A DNA stretch of 64,000 nucleotides from Poa pratensis (taxonomy: Eukaryota > Streptophyta > Magnoliopsida > Poales > Poaceae). This document shows positions 22,632-34,920 of the stretch, in pieces (position 1 is the first letter of the stretch; each line of letters opens with the position of its first letter). A model generated the notes under the pieces. That model was given only the letters and a program-made list of their open reading frames with translations, was not told the origin of the DNA and ran no database searches. The position numbers were made by a program, and so were the translations under genes. The stretch lies in the NCBI GenBank assembly GCA_947311845.1, contig CAMZMU010000040.1, forward strand, positions 58,243,537-58,307,536, written 5' to 3'.

Positions 22632-23731
22632 CACAGCTAGCTGGTCTTTCGTTTTTTTCTTGGTGTCCTCCTGATGCTCAGCTCAGGCCAGCTTTGGAGT
22701 TGTCACCCGCGCTTGGCTGCTCTGCCATTTTATACCATTCTCCCACTTGCGTTCATTAAAAAATCTGATATCTCTCCGAATCATCATATATTTATGCGTA
22801 GATTGACTCGTTATACATATGTAGGCCAGCTTTCGGCTGACTTGTTGCTGCTGCCAAAACGGACGGCTTTTTTGTTTGTCAAAAAATAATTAAGCTATTT
22901 ATGATGTGATGGAATTGCCCGAGAATCTCACTGTCATTCCATGGCAGGAGCTAAGCTGTGGATTTTCTCATGGACGACTTGTGCAAGTCCTCCTGTGCCT
23001 TTTCTCATGACATGGCAGGAGCTAATTTGTGGATGAGTAGCTGCAGTCAAGTGAGACTCTCACTTCACTTCATCACTGACTACTTTATTTTTTCTTTTGA
23101 TCCCAACATCCGTACTGTAAGTGTTCTTCTCCACTCCTCTCCTGTCCTCTAGTTTTGTCGATAACGCCATAACAACATGGTTGCTTCCCACGCTCCTGTG
23201 CTTCACCAACAGCTCTTGTTGCACACAACCTGTTCGTCTGATTGCCCAGCCCACATTCTCGATCAATTCAAGGATGACGGCGCAGCAAAGTCTAGTGCTT
23301 TTCGGGACTCGGGCTACTGCTCTCATCGGTATGACTCACGATTGCTCTGATTCCTACTCGCCTAATGGTTCCACCAAAAAAAATCCCCTCATCGCTGAGA
23401 GCTCATAAAAAGACTTTCGCTGCTAAGTGCTAACCTTAAAGTTTATGCTATGCTCCCTTACATCGAAAGTTGAAGCTAGCGGATGGTGGCTAAATTGTAG
23501 GTAAGAAAGGGCAGCTGAACCTCCTCTTGGAGATTTACATGACATGCCAGTTTTCATCCCAACACATGCGACTGAGAGAATGTACATCATCACTTCTCAT
23601 TTATAAGCCCAAACATAGAGAGAGTTCTAACTGCTAAAGTAAGAAAATGTTTTCTAGGCTCATATAAACTTAAAAACCATTTGCTTCACTTCACAAACCT
23701 GACTTTGTACAAATCAAATGGAAGGTTACAA
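22632..23731. other. Spacer between gene C and gene B
   Basis: No gene recognised. It contains the promoter side of gene B and the 3' flank of gene C. Open frames on both strands around 23.06-23.41 kb overlap each other and show no family motif. Confidence 0.45.
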
Positions 23732-25585
23732 TCATGATTGATGCTGCATTTGCCATTCTTGAATTGCAAAACGAAGGGCATTGTTTGGTATTAACTCATG
23801 GTGTGTGAAACTGAGGTAGGTCATGGGGGACATTTTATGCCCCCTTTGAAGCCAGTCCTTGATGGCCTCACCTTCATATGTGAATCCATCAGCAGCAATG
23901 TGTGGATCCCTGTGATCTCCTGAAAATATTATTAAGATGCAAGGTTATATCAAACTAAAGGTGACAACGTTAACCACCTACTTGAAAGCAAATAAAACGT
24001 CATTATAACGGACTTGACATTATCTTCTGTACAGACTGAACTGTAATGTTGATGGTGATTAATCAGGAAATAGAAGGTAGCTGTTTTCGCCGCAAAAAAA
24101 GGCAACTGTTGGTGTGACCTACGGCATCATATGATTCAGGTCCTTCTTTTTTTTATTTGTTAACGGACCTGTGTTATTGGGCAGATGAAAAACGTTGGTG
24201 GCTGGTATTTATCGTCTGGAAAGTTCATCATAGCTTGCAGGACACCCCAGGCCTCTTTTGCAAGATCAGGCCGCTCCTTTCTGTCATACCGGCAACATCT
24301 CAGTGCTAGTCTTGCCAACTCTTCAGTGTACTCAGGTGGCCATTCCCCTGCAGAAGTATCAATTATATCTTGCAACATGTCATTGCTCAAGGCCGCCTCC
24401 AGGCTCCACCTCATTCGGGAGGCCTAGGGGGCTCTTGCCAGTCAGCAATCGCATCAGAACTACTCCAAAGGAGTAGACGTCATACTGCGCTGTGAGCTCC
24501 TCCGAGGCAATGTATCCTGGATCCATGTATCCCATCGTGCCTTTAATTTGGTTTGTTCGGTGGTAAGGCGTGACGGTGGTGTTTGTCAGATTCAAGGGGC
24601 GAGAAATCCCGAAATCTGCCAGTTTGCAAACAAAGCTAGTGTCAAGAAGGACATTGTCAGGCTTCAGATCACCATGGGCAATGCCTTTTGGTTTGTTGGA
24701 GTGAAGGAAGATAAGCCCTGTGCAGATGTCAGCAGCAATTCTGATGCGCATTCGCCATGAGAGTGGCTCTGTTTGGTGCTTGCACTGCAGGCAATCCTCT
24801 AGGCTTCCGTTCGACAAGAATTCGAAAACCAACACTTTGGCCTCTCGGCATACTCCTATCAGTGTGACAAGGTTTGGATGTCTCATCCTACACAGAGTTT
24901 CTACCTGCAATATGTTGGAACAAATATTTAGATGCCTCTTTTTACCCGTTCTCATCTGACAATACATCTTAATCTTAGTTTTAATCTGATGCAGTTAATG
25001 TAGTATGTTTTAAGAAATGATAAAAATTACCTCATCGTTGAATTCTTTGTCTCCTGCTGTGCCTTCACGGTTGAATTTCTTTATAGCTACAGTAGTATGA
25101 CGAAGAAAACCTTTGTAGACGCTTCCACATCCACCATGCCCAATCTTTTTGCACTCATTGAAGTCATTGGTTGCTTCTTTTACCTCATTGTAGCTGAACT
25201 CTGTCAAGACAACTGCACCAGTAGAGCAAAATACAATGTTACCGTTTATTTGGCACATATCTTCAGCTTTTCTAACAGCATGGTCTTTCTCATGCTGCAG
25301 CTCTTGGCGCAACTGTTGGAGCTCTTCCATTTGGGAATTGGCCTGGAGAAGCTTATTCTCCAGTTCTTCCCTTTGCTCATTGGCCATCTGCAGCTCGCTG
25401 CATATACGGATGTGTTCTTTTTCAAGGCCAGTCTTTTCTCTGGTCAGTCTTTCCTCTGTTAGAGAGATATTTGTATATTGTAGTTTCCCTATTAGATAGG
25501 GGGCTCCCTGCATATTTACACCTGTACATGTACTATATATTGTGGCCTTTGGCCCCCGTGGAATACAAGTTGTCTATTCCTAACA

Positions 25586-25597
25586 TGGTATCAGAGC
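25586..25597 (+). promoter_or_regulatory. Primer binding site, copia element 2
   Basis: TGGTATCAGAGC immediately abuts the 5' LTR and matches the initiator Met tRNA 3' end. Confidence 0.9.
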
Positions 25598-25856
25598 ATT
25601 AGGTCTCCGCACGCGCAACTCGTGCCTTTCTTTTTTTTTCTTCTTCACGTACAGATCCATCCATCGATCTCAATCCAATTCCCGGCCGGCTGCCGCTTGT
25701 TCCCGGCCGCCGCAGCCTGTTCCTGGCTTCGATCGGGAGCGTTTTCATTAGTTCCGTCGGGGCTGCTTGATTCGATCGATTCCGTCGAGGCTGATCGATC
25801 TTTGTTGTTCAGATTCGTTCTCGTAAAAAAAAAAAATTCGGAAAAAAAAGGTGGAG

Positions 25857-27404
25857 ATGTCTGCATCGTCGGGCTATGTCGCGATTCCTCGCTGCTCGGT
25901 GATCTTTGATGGCACGAATTATCCTGATTTCGCTGCCTTTATGCGCATTCATATGCGTGGTCTTCGTCTCTGGGGTGTGCTTTCCGGCGAGGTCTCGTGT
26001 CCGCCGTGCCCCATTGCTCCTACTGCTCCTATTCCGCCGACGCCACCAGTTCTTGCTGCCGATGCTACTCAGGCTGCAAAGGATGCAGCTAAGAGTGCGG
26101 ATGATGTTGCCATTGCTGCGTATGACCGGCAGGTCAAGGAGCATTCTGACGCCCTTGAGACCTACCGGTTGGATCTGACTGCTTACACCCAGTGGATTGA
26201 TGATGATGCTCGTGCTGCGGCTGTTCTCACCGCCAGTGTTCTACCGCAGTTTGCCTCTGAGTTTATGGGCCTCAGTACTGTCGCTGACATGTGGGCTCAC
26301 CTTCGTCAGCGTCATCAGCCGTCCGGGGATGCTCTATATCTGTCTGTGGTTCGTCAGGAGCATGATCTTCAGCAGGGTGACTCTACCATTGATCAGTTCT
26401 ACACGCAGAGCGCTGCTATCTGGCGTCAGCTCGACTCTCTTCGCACTGCCGTGTGTGGTGCCTGCCCGTGTTGTCAGACTGTGCGTTCCGACTTGGAGTT
26501 TCAGCGCGTATATGAGTTCTTGTCTCGGCTCCGCAAGGAGTTCGAGCCCCGACGTGCTCAGCTGCTTGCTCGTGGTCGTGTCCCTATCTCGGAGGTGCTG
26601 TCTGAGCTTCGTGCTGAGGAGATTCGTCTACGTGGCGTTGGGTTGCTTGAGGTTCCTTCTGTGCTTGCTGCCCATGGTCCTCCTTCATCGCCTGCTTCAT
26701 CGACTCCTTCGCGGTCCACTGCTCCGCCACTTTTACCCACTCCTCAGGGTCAGGGCCTGGGTCGTGGCCAGGGTCGTGGCGCTCGTCCACGCCCTCACTG
26801 CACCTACTGTGATCTGCCTGGCCACACCGAGTCTCGTTGCTACACGAGGGAGCGTGATCTGCGTAAGCAGAAGGCGTCTGCTTCTCCCGGGACTCGTGCT
26901 TCCTCTGGCTCGTCAGGGTCTTCTCCAGCCGGCTTCACCGACCAGGACATTATGCGGCTCAAGCGGATGCTCGCCGCTTCAGGTTCTTCTTCGACGGGTA
27001 CTGCTGGCTCTGTGACTGATTCTTCTGGCACTGCGCGACCACCATCTTCTACACAGTCAGGTACATCCTCGTGGGTTCTGGATTCTGGAGCTTCTTTTCA
27101 TATGACTTCTGATTCTTCCACTCTGTCCTCTCTTCGACCTCTTGATTCTCCTCTTAGTGTTCTTACTGCTGATGGTACTTCTCTCTCTGTTTCTAGTCGA
27201 GGCACTCTTTCTACTTCTTCCTTTTTTGTCCCTGATATTTCTCATGTTCCTCGTCTTACCATGAACTTGTTCTCTGCCGGTCAGCTTACTGATTCTGGTT
27301 GTCGCGTCATTCTTGACGCCGATTCTTGTTCTGTTCAGGATCGTCGCAGGTTTTGGTTGGAGCTGGCCCTCGCCGCCGTGATTCTCAGGGGCTTTGGGAT
27401 ATAG
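25857..27404 (+). CDS. Copia Gag and protease (element 2)
   Basis: Starts at the ATG at 25857, the first ATG of the frame after the leader. The N-terminal part is a copia Gag ([15 protein letters not shown]; later [20 protein letters not shown]). A CCHC zinc knuckle follows ([14 protein letters not shown]), then the aspartic protease active site ([14 protein letters not shown], about 27.07 kb). The frame ends at 27404 shortly after the protease domain, where the downstream sequence continues in another frame. Gag packages the element RNA and the protease cleaves the polyprotein in virus-like particles. Confidence 0.85.
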   Translation: MSASSGYVAIPRCSVIFDGTNYPDFAAFMRIHMRGLRLWGVLSGEVSCPPCPIAPTAPIPPTPPVLAADATQAAKDAAKSADDVAIAAYDRQVKEHSDALETYRLDLTAYTQWIDDDARAAAVLTASVLPQFASEFMGLSTVADMWAHLRQRHQPSGDALYLSVVRQEHDLQQGDSTIDQFYTQSAAIWRQLDSLRTAVCGACPCCQTVRSDLEFQRVYEFLSRLRKEFEPRRAQLLARGRVPISEVLSELRAEEIRLRGVGLLEVPSVLAAHGPPSSPASSTPSRSTAPPLLPTPQGQGLGRGQGRGARPRPHCTYCDLPGHTESRCYTRERDLRKQKASASPGTRASSGSSGSSPAGFTDQDIMRLKRMLAASGSSSTGTAGSVTDSSGTARPPSSTQSGTSSWVLDSGASFHMTSDSSTLSSLRPLDSPLSVLTADGTSLSVSSRGTLSTSSFFVPDISHVPRLTMNLFSAGQLTDSGCRVILDADSCSVQDRRRFWLELALAAVILRGFGI

Positions 27405-30244
27405 ACTGGCTTCGTGTTCCTTCCGCTGCTACCTCGCCTGCCAGTTCTCCTGCTATCGTCGCCTCTGTCACCGGCTCTTTTCAACAGTGGCATCATCGTC
27501 TTGGTCATCTTTGTGGTTCTCGTCTGTCGTCATTAGTTCATCGTGGTCTTCTGGGGCCTGTCTCAGGAGATGTTTCTTTACAGTGTCAGGGTTGTAGGCT
27601 AGGAAAACAGATTCAGTTACCCTATCCTACTAGTGCGTCTGTATCTCAGCGTCCTTTCGACTTAGTTCACTCTGATGTTTGGGGTCCGGCTCCTTTCGCT
27701 TCGAAAGGGGGCCATCGATATTATATAATATTTATAGATGATTTTTCTCGTTACACTTGGCTGTATTTTATGTCTTCTCGTACTGAGGTTCTCTCCATAT
27801 ATAAGCGTTTTGCCGCCATGGTTCTTACTCAGTTCTCTACGCCTATTCGTGTGTTTCGTGCTGACTCTGCTGGTGAGTATATCTCCAAGCATTTGCGTGG
27901 TGTTCTTGCTGAGCAGGGCACTCTCGCTCAGTTCTCCTGTCCCGGTGCGCATGCTCAAAATGGCGTGGCTGAGCGTAAGCATCGCCATCTTCTTGAGACT
28001 GCTCGTGCGATGATGATCGCCTCTTCTCTTCCGCCTCATTTCTGGGCTGAGGCCGTTTCTACCTCGGCCTATCTGATTAATATCCAGCCTTCTGCCGCCC
28101 TTCAGGGTGCCATTCCTCTCGAGAGACTCTACGATCGTTCTCCTGACTATTCTATGCTTCGTTTGTTTGGTTGTGTTTGCTATGTTCTTCTTGCTCCTCG
28201 TGAACGCACCAAACTAACCGCTCAGTCTGTTGAGTGTGTTTTTCTCGGATATAGTGATGAGCATAAGGGCTACCGTTGTTGGGATCCTGTGGCTCGCCGG
28301 ATGCGTATTTCCCGGGATGTGACGTTTGATGAGTCTCGGCCTTTCTATCCGCGTTCGACCTCCCCGACCTCTACTGTGGAGGATCTCTCTTTTCTTACTT
28401 TTCCTGATTCTCCTCCCGATATCCCTCATATTTCTCCTCCCTCTGATCCGGTGCCATCTACTCCGATGCCTTCTTCTCCTCCTTCGTCGCCGCCTTCTTC
28501 ACCCTCCCTGTCCCCGTCTCCGCCTCCGTCTTCTCCTGTTGCTCCTTCTCATCCTACTTTTCCTTTCTATTATACTCGCCGTCCACGTGTTGTGACCGAG
28601 TCATCTGATGCACCCTCTACTTCCGGTGCACCGTCTCAGCCGACTTATTCTCTTCGTTCTCGGCCTTGTCCTTCACCTGATTTCTATAATCCCGCTACCT
28701 ACAGTGTTTCGGTTGTCTCGGAGCCGACTACGTATCGTGAGGCTGTTGTTCATCCTGAATGGCAGCTTGCCATGGCTGAGGAGATTGCTGCGCTTGAGCG
28801 CACTGGTACGTGGGAGATCGTCCCTCTTCCTCCTCGTGTTCGTCCTATCACCTGTAAGTGGGTCTATAAGGTTAAGACCCGCTCTGATGGGACTCTTGAG
28901 CGTTACAAAGCTCGTCTGGTCGCTCGTGGCTTTCAGCAGGAGCATGGCCGTGATTATGATGAGACTTTTGCTCCAGTGGCTCACATGACCACTGTTCGGA
29001 CTCTTCTTGCCGTGGCATCTGTTCGCCATTGGTCTGTGTCTCAGCTTGATGTTAAGAATGCCTTTCTTAATGGTGAGTTGCGTGAGGAGGTTTATATGCA
29101 ACCACCACCTGGGTATTCTGTTACAGATGGCATGGTCTGCCGTCTTCGTCGCTCTCTCTATGGCCTTAAGCAAGCCCCTCGTGCATGGTTTGAGCGCTTT
29201 GCTTCTGTGGTCACAGCTGCTGGTTTCTCTCCCAGTGCTCATGATCCTGCGTTGTTTGTTCACTGTTCTCCTCGTGGTCGCACTCTTCTTCTTCTTTATG
29301 TTGATGACATGATCATCACTGGTGACGACCCAGAGTATATTGCCTTTGTCAAGGCACGTCTGAGTGAGCAGTTTCTTATGTCGGATCTTGGTCCGCTTCG
29401 TTACTTTCTTGGGATTGAGGTTTCGTCCACCGCTGATGGTTTCTTTATATCCCAAGAACGGTATATTCATGATCTTCTTTCTCGTGCCGCTCTTACTGAT
29501 GAGCGTACTGTTGAGACTCCCATGGAGCTCAATATTTCTCTTCGTGCGTCTGATGGCGATCCTCTCTCTGATCCGACTCGTTATCGACATCTTGTCGGGA
29601 GTCTCGTCTATCTGGCTGTTACTCGCCCTGATATTTCTTATCCTGTCCATATTCTGAGTCAGTTTGTTTCTGCTCCCACTTCGGTTCACTATAGTCACCT
29701 TCTTCGTGTTCTACGCTATCTTCGTGGAACGATCTCGCTTTGTCTCTTCTTTCCTCGTTCTAGCTCGTTACAGCTTCAGTCCTACTCCGATGCTACTTGG
29801 GCTAGTGATCCTTTGGATCGCCGTTCACTTTCTGCTTACTGTGTTTTCCTTGGTGGTTCTCTCATTGCCTGGAAGACGAAGAAGCAGACCGCAGTTTCCC
29901 GTTCGAGTGCAGAAGCTGAGTTGCGAGCTATGGCTCTTTTGACTGCTGAGGTGACTTGGTTACGGTGGTTACTTGCAGATTTTGGTGTCTCTGTTACGAC
30001 ACCCACGACTCTTTTGTCAGACAGTACAGGTGCTATTAGCATTGCACGTGACCCAGTGAAGCATGAGCTTACTAAGCATATTGGCGTTGATGCTTCTTTT
30101 GTCCGTGCTAGTGTGCAGGATCAGATTATTGCGCTCCAGTATGTGCCTTCAGAGTTACAGTTGGCGGATTTTTTCACGAAGGCCCAGACTAGAGCACAGC
30201 ATAGCTTTTTCCTCTCCAAACTCAGTGTTGTGGATCCACCATGA
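27326..30244 (+). CDS. Copia integrase, reverse transcriptase and RNase H (element 2)
   Basis: A long uninterrupted frame that overlaps the gag-protease frame by about 78 bp and is shifted against it. In order it has the pre-integrase zinc-binding region (WHHRLGHL), the integrase core ([34 protein letters not shown]), an integrase tail rich in Ser and Pro, RT ([35 protein letters not shown]) and RNase H ([23 protein letters not shown]). No internal stop is present. Whether the shift is a disabling mutation or a programmed frameshift is unsettled; most copia elements use one frame, so mutation is the simpler reading. Confidence 0.85.
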   Translation: MFCSGSSQVLVGAGPRRRDSQGLWDIDWLRVPSAATSPASSPAIVASVTGSFQQWHHRLGHLCGSRLSSLVHRGLLGPVSGDVSLQCQGCRLGKQIQLPYPTSASVSQRPFDLVHSDVWGPAPFASKGGHRYYIIFIDDFSRYTWLYFMSSRTEVLSIYKRFAAMVLTQFSTPIRVFRADSAGEYISKHLRGVLAEQGTLAQFSCPGAHAQNGVAERKHRHLLETARAMMIASSLPPHFWAEAVSTSAYLINIQPSAALQGAIPLERLYDRSPDYSMLRLFGCVCYVLLAPRERTKLTAQSVECVFLGYSDEHKGYRCWDPVARRMRISRDVTFDESRPFYPRSTSPTSTVEDLSFLTFPDSPPDIPHISPPSDPVPSTPMPSSPPSSPPSSPSLSPSPPPSSPVAPSHPTFPFYYTRRPRVVTESSDAPSTSGAPSQPTYSLRSRPCPSPDFYNPATYSVSVVSEPTTYREAVVHPEWQLAMAEEIAALERTGTWEIVPLPPRVRPITCKWVYKVKTRSDGTLERYKARLVARGFQQEHGRDYDETFAPVAHMTTVRTLLAVASVRHWSVSQLDVKNAFLNGELREEVYMQPPPGYSVTDGMVCRLRRSLYGLKQAPRAWFERFASVVTAAGFSPSAHDPALFVHCSPRGRTLLLLYVDDMIITGDDPEYIAFVKARLSEQFLMSDLGPLRYFLGIEVSSTADGFFISQERYIHDLLSRAALTDERTVETPMELNISLRASDGDPLSDPTRYRHLVGSLVYLAVTRPDISYPVHILSQFVSAPTSVHYSHLLRVLRYLRGTISLCLFFPRSSSLQLQSYSDATWASDPLDRRSLSAYCVFLGGSLIAWKTKKQTAVSRSSAEAELRAMALLTAEVTWLRWLLADFGVSVTTPTTLLSDSTGAISIARDPVKHELTKHIGVDASFVRASVQDQIIALQYVPSELQLADFFTKAQTRAQHSFFLSKLSVVDPP

Positions 30245-30257
30245 GTTTGAGGGGGGG

Positions 30258-30386
30258 TGTTAGAGAGATATTTGTATATTGTAGTTTCCCTATTAGATAG
30301 GGGGCTCCCTGCATATTTACACCTGTACATGTACTATATATTGTGGCCTTTGGCCCCCGTGGAATACAAGTTGTCTATTTCTAACA
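30258..30386 (+). repeat. 3' LTR of copia element 2
   Basis: 129 bp, identical to 25457-25585 except one C/T difference near its end. It is preceded by a run of seven G that forms the polypurine tract (30251-30257). Confidence 0.92.
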
Positions 30387-33300
30387 TCCTCTACCTCCTT
30401 TTTTTCTCTGCAGAGTGAATTCTCCGTGCTTTGAACTGCAAGAAAACAGTTTGCTTACTTGATAGACAAACGCACCATCAAGTAATATATAATTTAAGGT
30501 ATGTGGTAAGATACCATCATAGACGCTTCAAACAGATCTCTCTCAGCCTTCTGCCGTCCCTCGAATGCTTCCTTTCGTGAGCGTTCTAGCTCATTGCGCA
30601 CTCGGTGCAGTTGCTCAAATACTTCATTTTGTATGACAGTTTCCACCTGTAAAACATTATGTTTGCTTTAAATTTAATAGTTATGAAAAGTGGAAAACAT
30701 TATCCAACAAGTACTGCAACTGAGACCAACACAAAAGACCTCGCTTGGTCAACCAAAATTTAGATGATAGAGCAATAGCAGCAAGGTGTGAAGTTTTAAT
30801 AAAGTGGGTTTTTCATATTGCCAGTCACAAACATTAGAAGGCACTACTGGTCGAGGTTGAGTACAGCCGTGAACACATTCTAGTGTCAACTTTTCCCTCT
30901 ACACTTGTGCTAGGACAAAAGCCCCTTCAATTGTAGTTCTAATCACATGTTGTATGGAGATCATTTGCCTTTATCAGCTCGGTTGTTTCTCAGTGGAAAT
31001 ACATGAAAGAAAAAACCCTTATTTATAATTAGAAGCAAATGCCGCATCTGAGATGTTCAAAATCTGTTATAGTAGTCTATAATGCATATTCATTTTTACA
31101 ACATAGTCCTTGATTTCCTATTAATATATTTTGTTTATTTAGATAATGGAAAGAGTAGTTCTCCCTGCCTCTACACCCATAGGGTATACACAGTCATAAA
31201 ATTAATACAATTCGAATGAAAAGGTGTGGCTATGCCTTAGAGAACTTTGCTCAGTCCAATATGGCTTACCATAGAGTGATGTTCTTCAGAGCTTACAAAT
31301 GAAATAGGTACTGGTGAACCATCCATACTATCCAAATCCTTTAGACCTGATGAGGATCCTCCAGCATTTTGCTGCCTGGAATATGGAGAGAAACCTAATG
31401 GTGTCATGTCAATCGACTGCTTCCTTGCGGCTGACATGTTTCCCACACTGTCTGATACCAATCCAGGCCAAGGATAACTAACTGAGTTGGAGCGTCGTTG
31501 AAGTGCTTGATGATCTGTAGAGCCTAAGAAACCTGTATGCCCTGGTGGCAGTGATAAGGATCTTGGAGGGAACTCAGGTTGATCTGAGACAGAGCTCGCG
31601 CAGCTGCTTTGGGGTGACTCTGCATTTGCAGAAAGTTGAGTGGCTTCCCTGACAAATGATGAAGAACCATGGAACCATTGTTTTATCAGGCCAGAAATAA
31701 TTTTGCAAATTAAGTGTAGCAATTGTTTTGTGTCGGGAATTCAAGGGCTGCATTACATCCATACCTAGAGCAAGCAAGAGCCTCTTTGCAAATATAGAAG
31801 ATCTGGCAATATAGTTTGGCCTGTAGATGCACAATGGCTGCAACTTTTGATTTTGGTACTTTCCTCTTCCTGTTCAGGAAAGATTCACAATCAACATGAA
31901 GAACTTGAATTATATAAATCGCTATTTGACGTCTAGTTTAGACTTCAGACGGGCGAGATGATAACTGGTAGAACCATAGTTGCTGACTGGAGTAAGGTCT
32001 TACATTGTTCGAAGGGAAGTATTGACTAGTTTGTCCTGCCCCCTTTCTTGTTACTACTTGTTTTAATGGAACAGAAATTCGTAAGATAGTAAATATAATT
32101 ATACAGGAGTGGAGCATATAATTAGATAAATCATGTAGTTCTTTGTTCTAGAAAAATAGTGCAGCTAGGAATATTTGTGATGCATGTTTATTTATTCAGA
32201 AAACCGTACTATAAAGAGCTGGAATATTTTGTATGGACATACACTGAGACAGAAGATGTCCCCATAGCAAGCTTTGTAATGTGATGCTGATCAATGAGCT
32301 CAATAATGCCATTAGCAGGACTTTTGTTGTCTATCACGAGTGTTTCAGCTTGCACCTGTAAATTTGTTATTTTTTGTGAGATGACATTAAAGTGAAATAC
32401 CAAGTGAATATGATTTTATAACTCATACAACCTTAGTAAATTAATTCACTGACCTCATTAGATAGAATTAATAACTGACCTTTAGAGATACTTGGCAGAA
32501 ATTGAGATACTGGTTTAGAAGTGTGTTCATCTCATCCATCTCAATCTTTCTGTATGCTTTGAGCTCCTTTTCTTCTAGCTGGCTTGCAGAAACCTTGCAC
32601 AATCCTGCAAACACAAATATCAACATAGGTTAGTACACAAGTACTTGCAATGCTGATTTAAACTAGATGAATGATTTCTAAAATTATCTGACAGCAACAG
32701 AAATTATAGAAGAAAAAAACATAAACTTTTACTTGTTGCTAACTTCATGTGTATGGTGTTTGCAGAGAAGTCTCTTGGCAAAATGAGAATGTAAAATAAC
32801 AACGAGATGGGCACCAATTCCAGTAATAAACTAAGAACAACGTTTGTTTTCCTTTCCGTCCAATATGCAAGTTACTTCTGAAAGGATTTTAATTTTGAGA
32901 AAATCAGACTAGTATTTATGATCCTTCTCCATGAGTTCATGTAGATGAGATAAAAGTCAAACTGAAGCTAGCAAAGTTGATGCCTTTACCGTTCATAATT
33001 CTCTCGGCAGGCTGATGGACGTGCAACAAAACGAGCTTGAGATCACTGGCCAAGAGGTTCCGAGCGGCCCAGAGGAGGTTGGACCTGCCGTCCTTGACGT
33101 CCTTCCCGACGGCCACATACAGCCTACCTCCACCATCGACGTCCTCTTCCGAGATGACGGCATCCTCGCCAATATCTCTGAGGCTGGTGCTCCTGTTCGT
33201 GCCGCTGGCGTGGGACGATCTCCCGCTCCCTTCACGCGTGAACATCCTTTCCACCTTGGGCTGCGGTGACAGAGGGGACAAGGCCGGCAATGGGGACGAC

Positions 33301-33539
33301 GATGGTGAAGAAAAGACAGGCACAGGCTCTGCTGACCACAGCCATGCGCAACCATCAATAGTTAGCTACCACCGGAGAAGAAATAGCAAGCAGTCTCTTA
33401 AGTGTATAGAACATAAGAGAAGAGAAGAGAAGAGAAAAGATAAGTGAAAAGTGTAATACCCTTAGACTTAGTCTGTTGGTGATGGAGGGCAAGGTGAAAA
33501 GGCAGACAGAAGTAATGAGGAACTAACAAATGGCTGCTT

Positions 33540-34303
33540 TCTCTTGTTCTCTGAGCTCCTTGTCAATTTGGCTGTGATGCTGAAACAAACAACAAATGAA
33601 ACTGAGCGCAAAGTTGCAGGTCATTCTCCAATCGAGGAATTTTATTAAAATCGATCCATTGTACATATAATCATTCAAAATTCATGGTGAAAAAGATACC
33701 ATTCCTTGAGTGTGAGGCAGGAGATGACATCGTCTGGGAAGCTTCCTAGCCTGCAGCTTGCAATGTCTTTCAGTTAGCACAGAGTAATTAATTAATGTTA
33801 AGAAATGCATAGTTATAGTTCTTACACAGCTGGCTAACTAGATGGAGACTTGGAATATACCAGTATCTTTCAGAATCTCTGCTGTTGGTCATGGTCAAAT
33901 GTAATAGCTAGCAGTAGAAGCAACTTATCTTTGAAATGATCCAAGGCTGGTCTTTGAAGACTTGATGCATGTGTGTATGTATGTAACCTTAACTAGTGCT
34001 TCTACAAGTCAATGGAATTAATTGCTTGTATGTAATGTATGCAGCATAGCAAATACTAGCAATGTTCCTGAATTGACTAATGCATAGGAGTGTCAATGTC
34101 TGGGTTAGCTGAATATGGTTATTCGAGTTACAGCAAAATGATTTTTGTGAAATATCATAAAGAATGGAGTAAATGGTGAAGATATAAGGATAAACCTGGC
34201 GTTCTAGAGCTCTCACAGATCTGATGTGGTCAGGGTTGGATGAGAGAAAGAAGATGGCCAAAACGACAAATTCAGCACAACTAACAAAAAAAAGAGCGAC
34301 CAA
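33540..34303 (-). pseudogene. Unidentified small membrane-protein exons
   Basis: Upstream of gene C, the minus strand has a hydrophobic segment (FFVSCAEFVVLAIFFLSS, about 34300-34250) followed by RSVRALERQ and a GT donor at 34195. Further on come candidate exons ending HHSQIDKELREQEKAAIC, here followed by TAG. In the duplicated copy at about 52.7 kb the same frame continues through TGG into a second hydrophobic segment (WFLVASVCLVALASI), so this copy seems to have gained a nonsense change. I do not recognise the family. Exon joins are tentative. A hydrophobic N-terminal and a hydrophobic C-terminal segment suggest a small membrane protein. Confidence 0.4.
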
Positions 34304-34890
34304 AATCTTGTATATTTAACATCTTGAAGGAAAACAAAAAGGCTGCTTTTGCTTGACATGAAGAATAAGATAGTGACAAAGTTAGTAAAAATCTCACGAA
34401 ATAAACATACCGAGGTGTTCTTTGTTATGAATTATTATTACAGATAGAAGAGATAAAGAATAGATAGAATTGAAAGAAATAGCAAATATAATATATTCAT
34501 ATGAAGTAGATATGTGCAGCTCTATTCTACTGGAAAATAAACTGGGCAACTACACTGCTAATTGGAATTCTGGAGCTACTGATGCTATGGTTAATCTAGT
34601 TATGAAGATTATGGTCCGAAAGCAGTGGAGTAAAACTGAACCATTCAGGTTGTTTAGGTTCTAGAGTGCACACGCTTGCGACAGTTCTTTAGTCATACTA
34701 CAGATTTATAATGTTAACATAATGGGACCATTAAGTTGATCATCTAATTACTAAAACTCTTCCACCTAGTCTCACTTAGTCATAAGTTACTGCTGACCAT
34801 GGGCATTTGTAATTATCACTCAAAAATAGAGATGCAAACAGCTAGCCTAATGTTTCCTGAACTTAGTTACGTTGCCAAAATCTGAGTACA
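34304..34890. other. AT-rich spacer
   Basis: I see no gene, RNA or transposon terminus in this stretch up to the Helitron-like end at 34891. Confidence 0.4.
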
Positions 34891-34920
34891 CTAGAAGGAT
34901 TAGGCGCGCTTTGCTGCGCC
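34891..34920 (-). mobile_element. Helitron-like 3' terminus (minus orientation)
   Basis: Read on the minus strand, a GC-rich imperfect hairpin (34920-34903, GGCGC...GCGCC) is followed after 8 bases by CTAG (34894-34891) and then T. Hairpin, CTRR end and a T at the host junction are the classic Helitron 3' signature. The element would extend to higher coordinates; its 5' end was not found. Confidence 0.5.

Larger units (their letters stand above)
25457..30386 (+). mobile_element. Ty1/copia LTR retrotransposon, nearly intact (Ale-like?)
   Basis: A 4930-bp element with 129-bp LTRs (25457-25585 and 30258-30386) that differ at one base. The target duplication is TCCTC (25452-25456 and 30387-30391), the primer site TGGTATCAGAGC is at 25586-25597, and a G-rich tract sits before the 3' LTR. 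Gag-protease and integrase-RT-RNase H frames are both long and carry all catalytic motifs, offset by one frameshift. The very short LTRs and the [14 protein letters not shown] and [11 protein letters not shown] motifs suggest the Ale/Hopscotch-type lineage; that is my inference. It lies in a coding exon of gene C, antisense to it. Confidence 0.92.
23732..33345 (-). pseudogene. USP-kinase-U-box gene with frameshifts and a copia insertion (gene C)
   Basis: Exons: 33345-32990, 32604-32480, 32355-32243, 31869-31765, 31648-31270, 30646-30515, 30435-25031 (coiled coil and kinase N-lobe, split by copia), 24904-24169 and 23919-23732. Domain order matches gene B: USP (RLYVAVGKDVKDGRSNLLWA), coiled coil, kinase (IGHGGCGSVYKG, VAIKK, HGDLKPDN, LADFGISR), U-box (DPHIAADGFTYEGEAIKDWL). 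Defects: a 1-bp excess near the N terminus relative to the copy at 52.1 kb; an out-of-phase split exon; a shift in the kinase C-lobe at about 24.41 kb; and a 1-bp loss at the U-box start (exon 188 nt against 189 in B). The 4.9-kb copia element interrupts the coiled-coil coding sequence. All kinase catalytic motifs survive, so decay is probably recent. Confidence 0.83.

Noticed and set aside
27320..27410. Programmed frameshift site in copia element 2
   Set aside because: No slippery heptamer was evident in the overlap, and copia elements mostly use one frame; kept only as a question.
26197..29942. Many leucine-rich and basic open frames overlapping copia element 2
   Set aside because: Shadow frames of the gag-pol coding sequence; no independent motifs.
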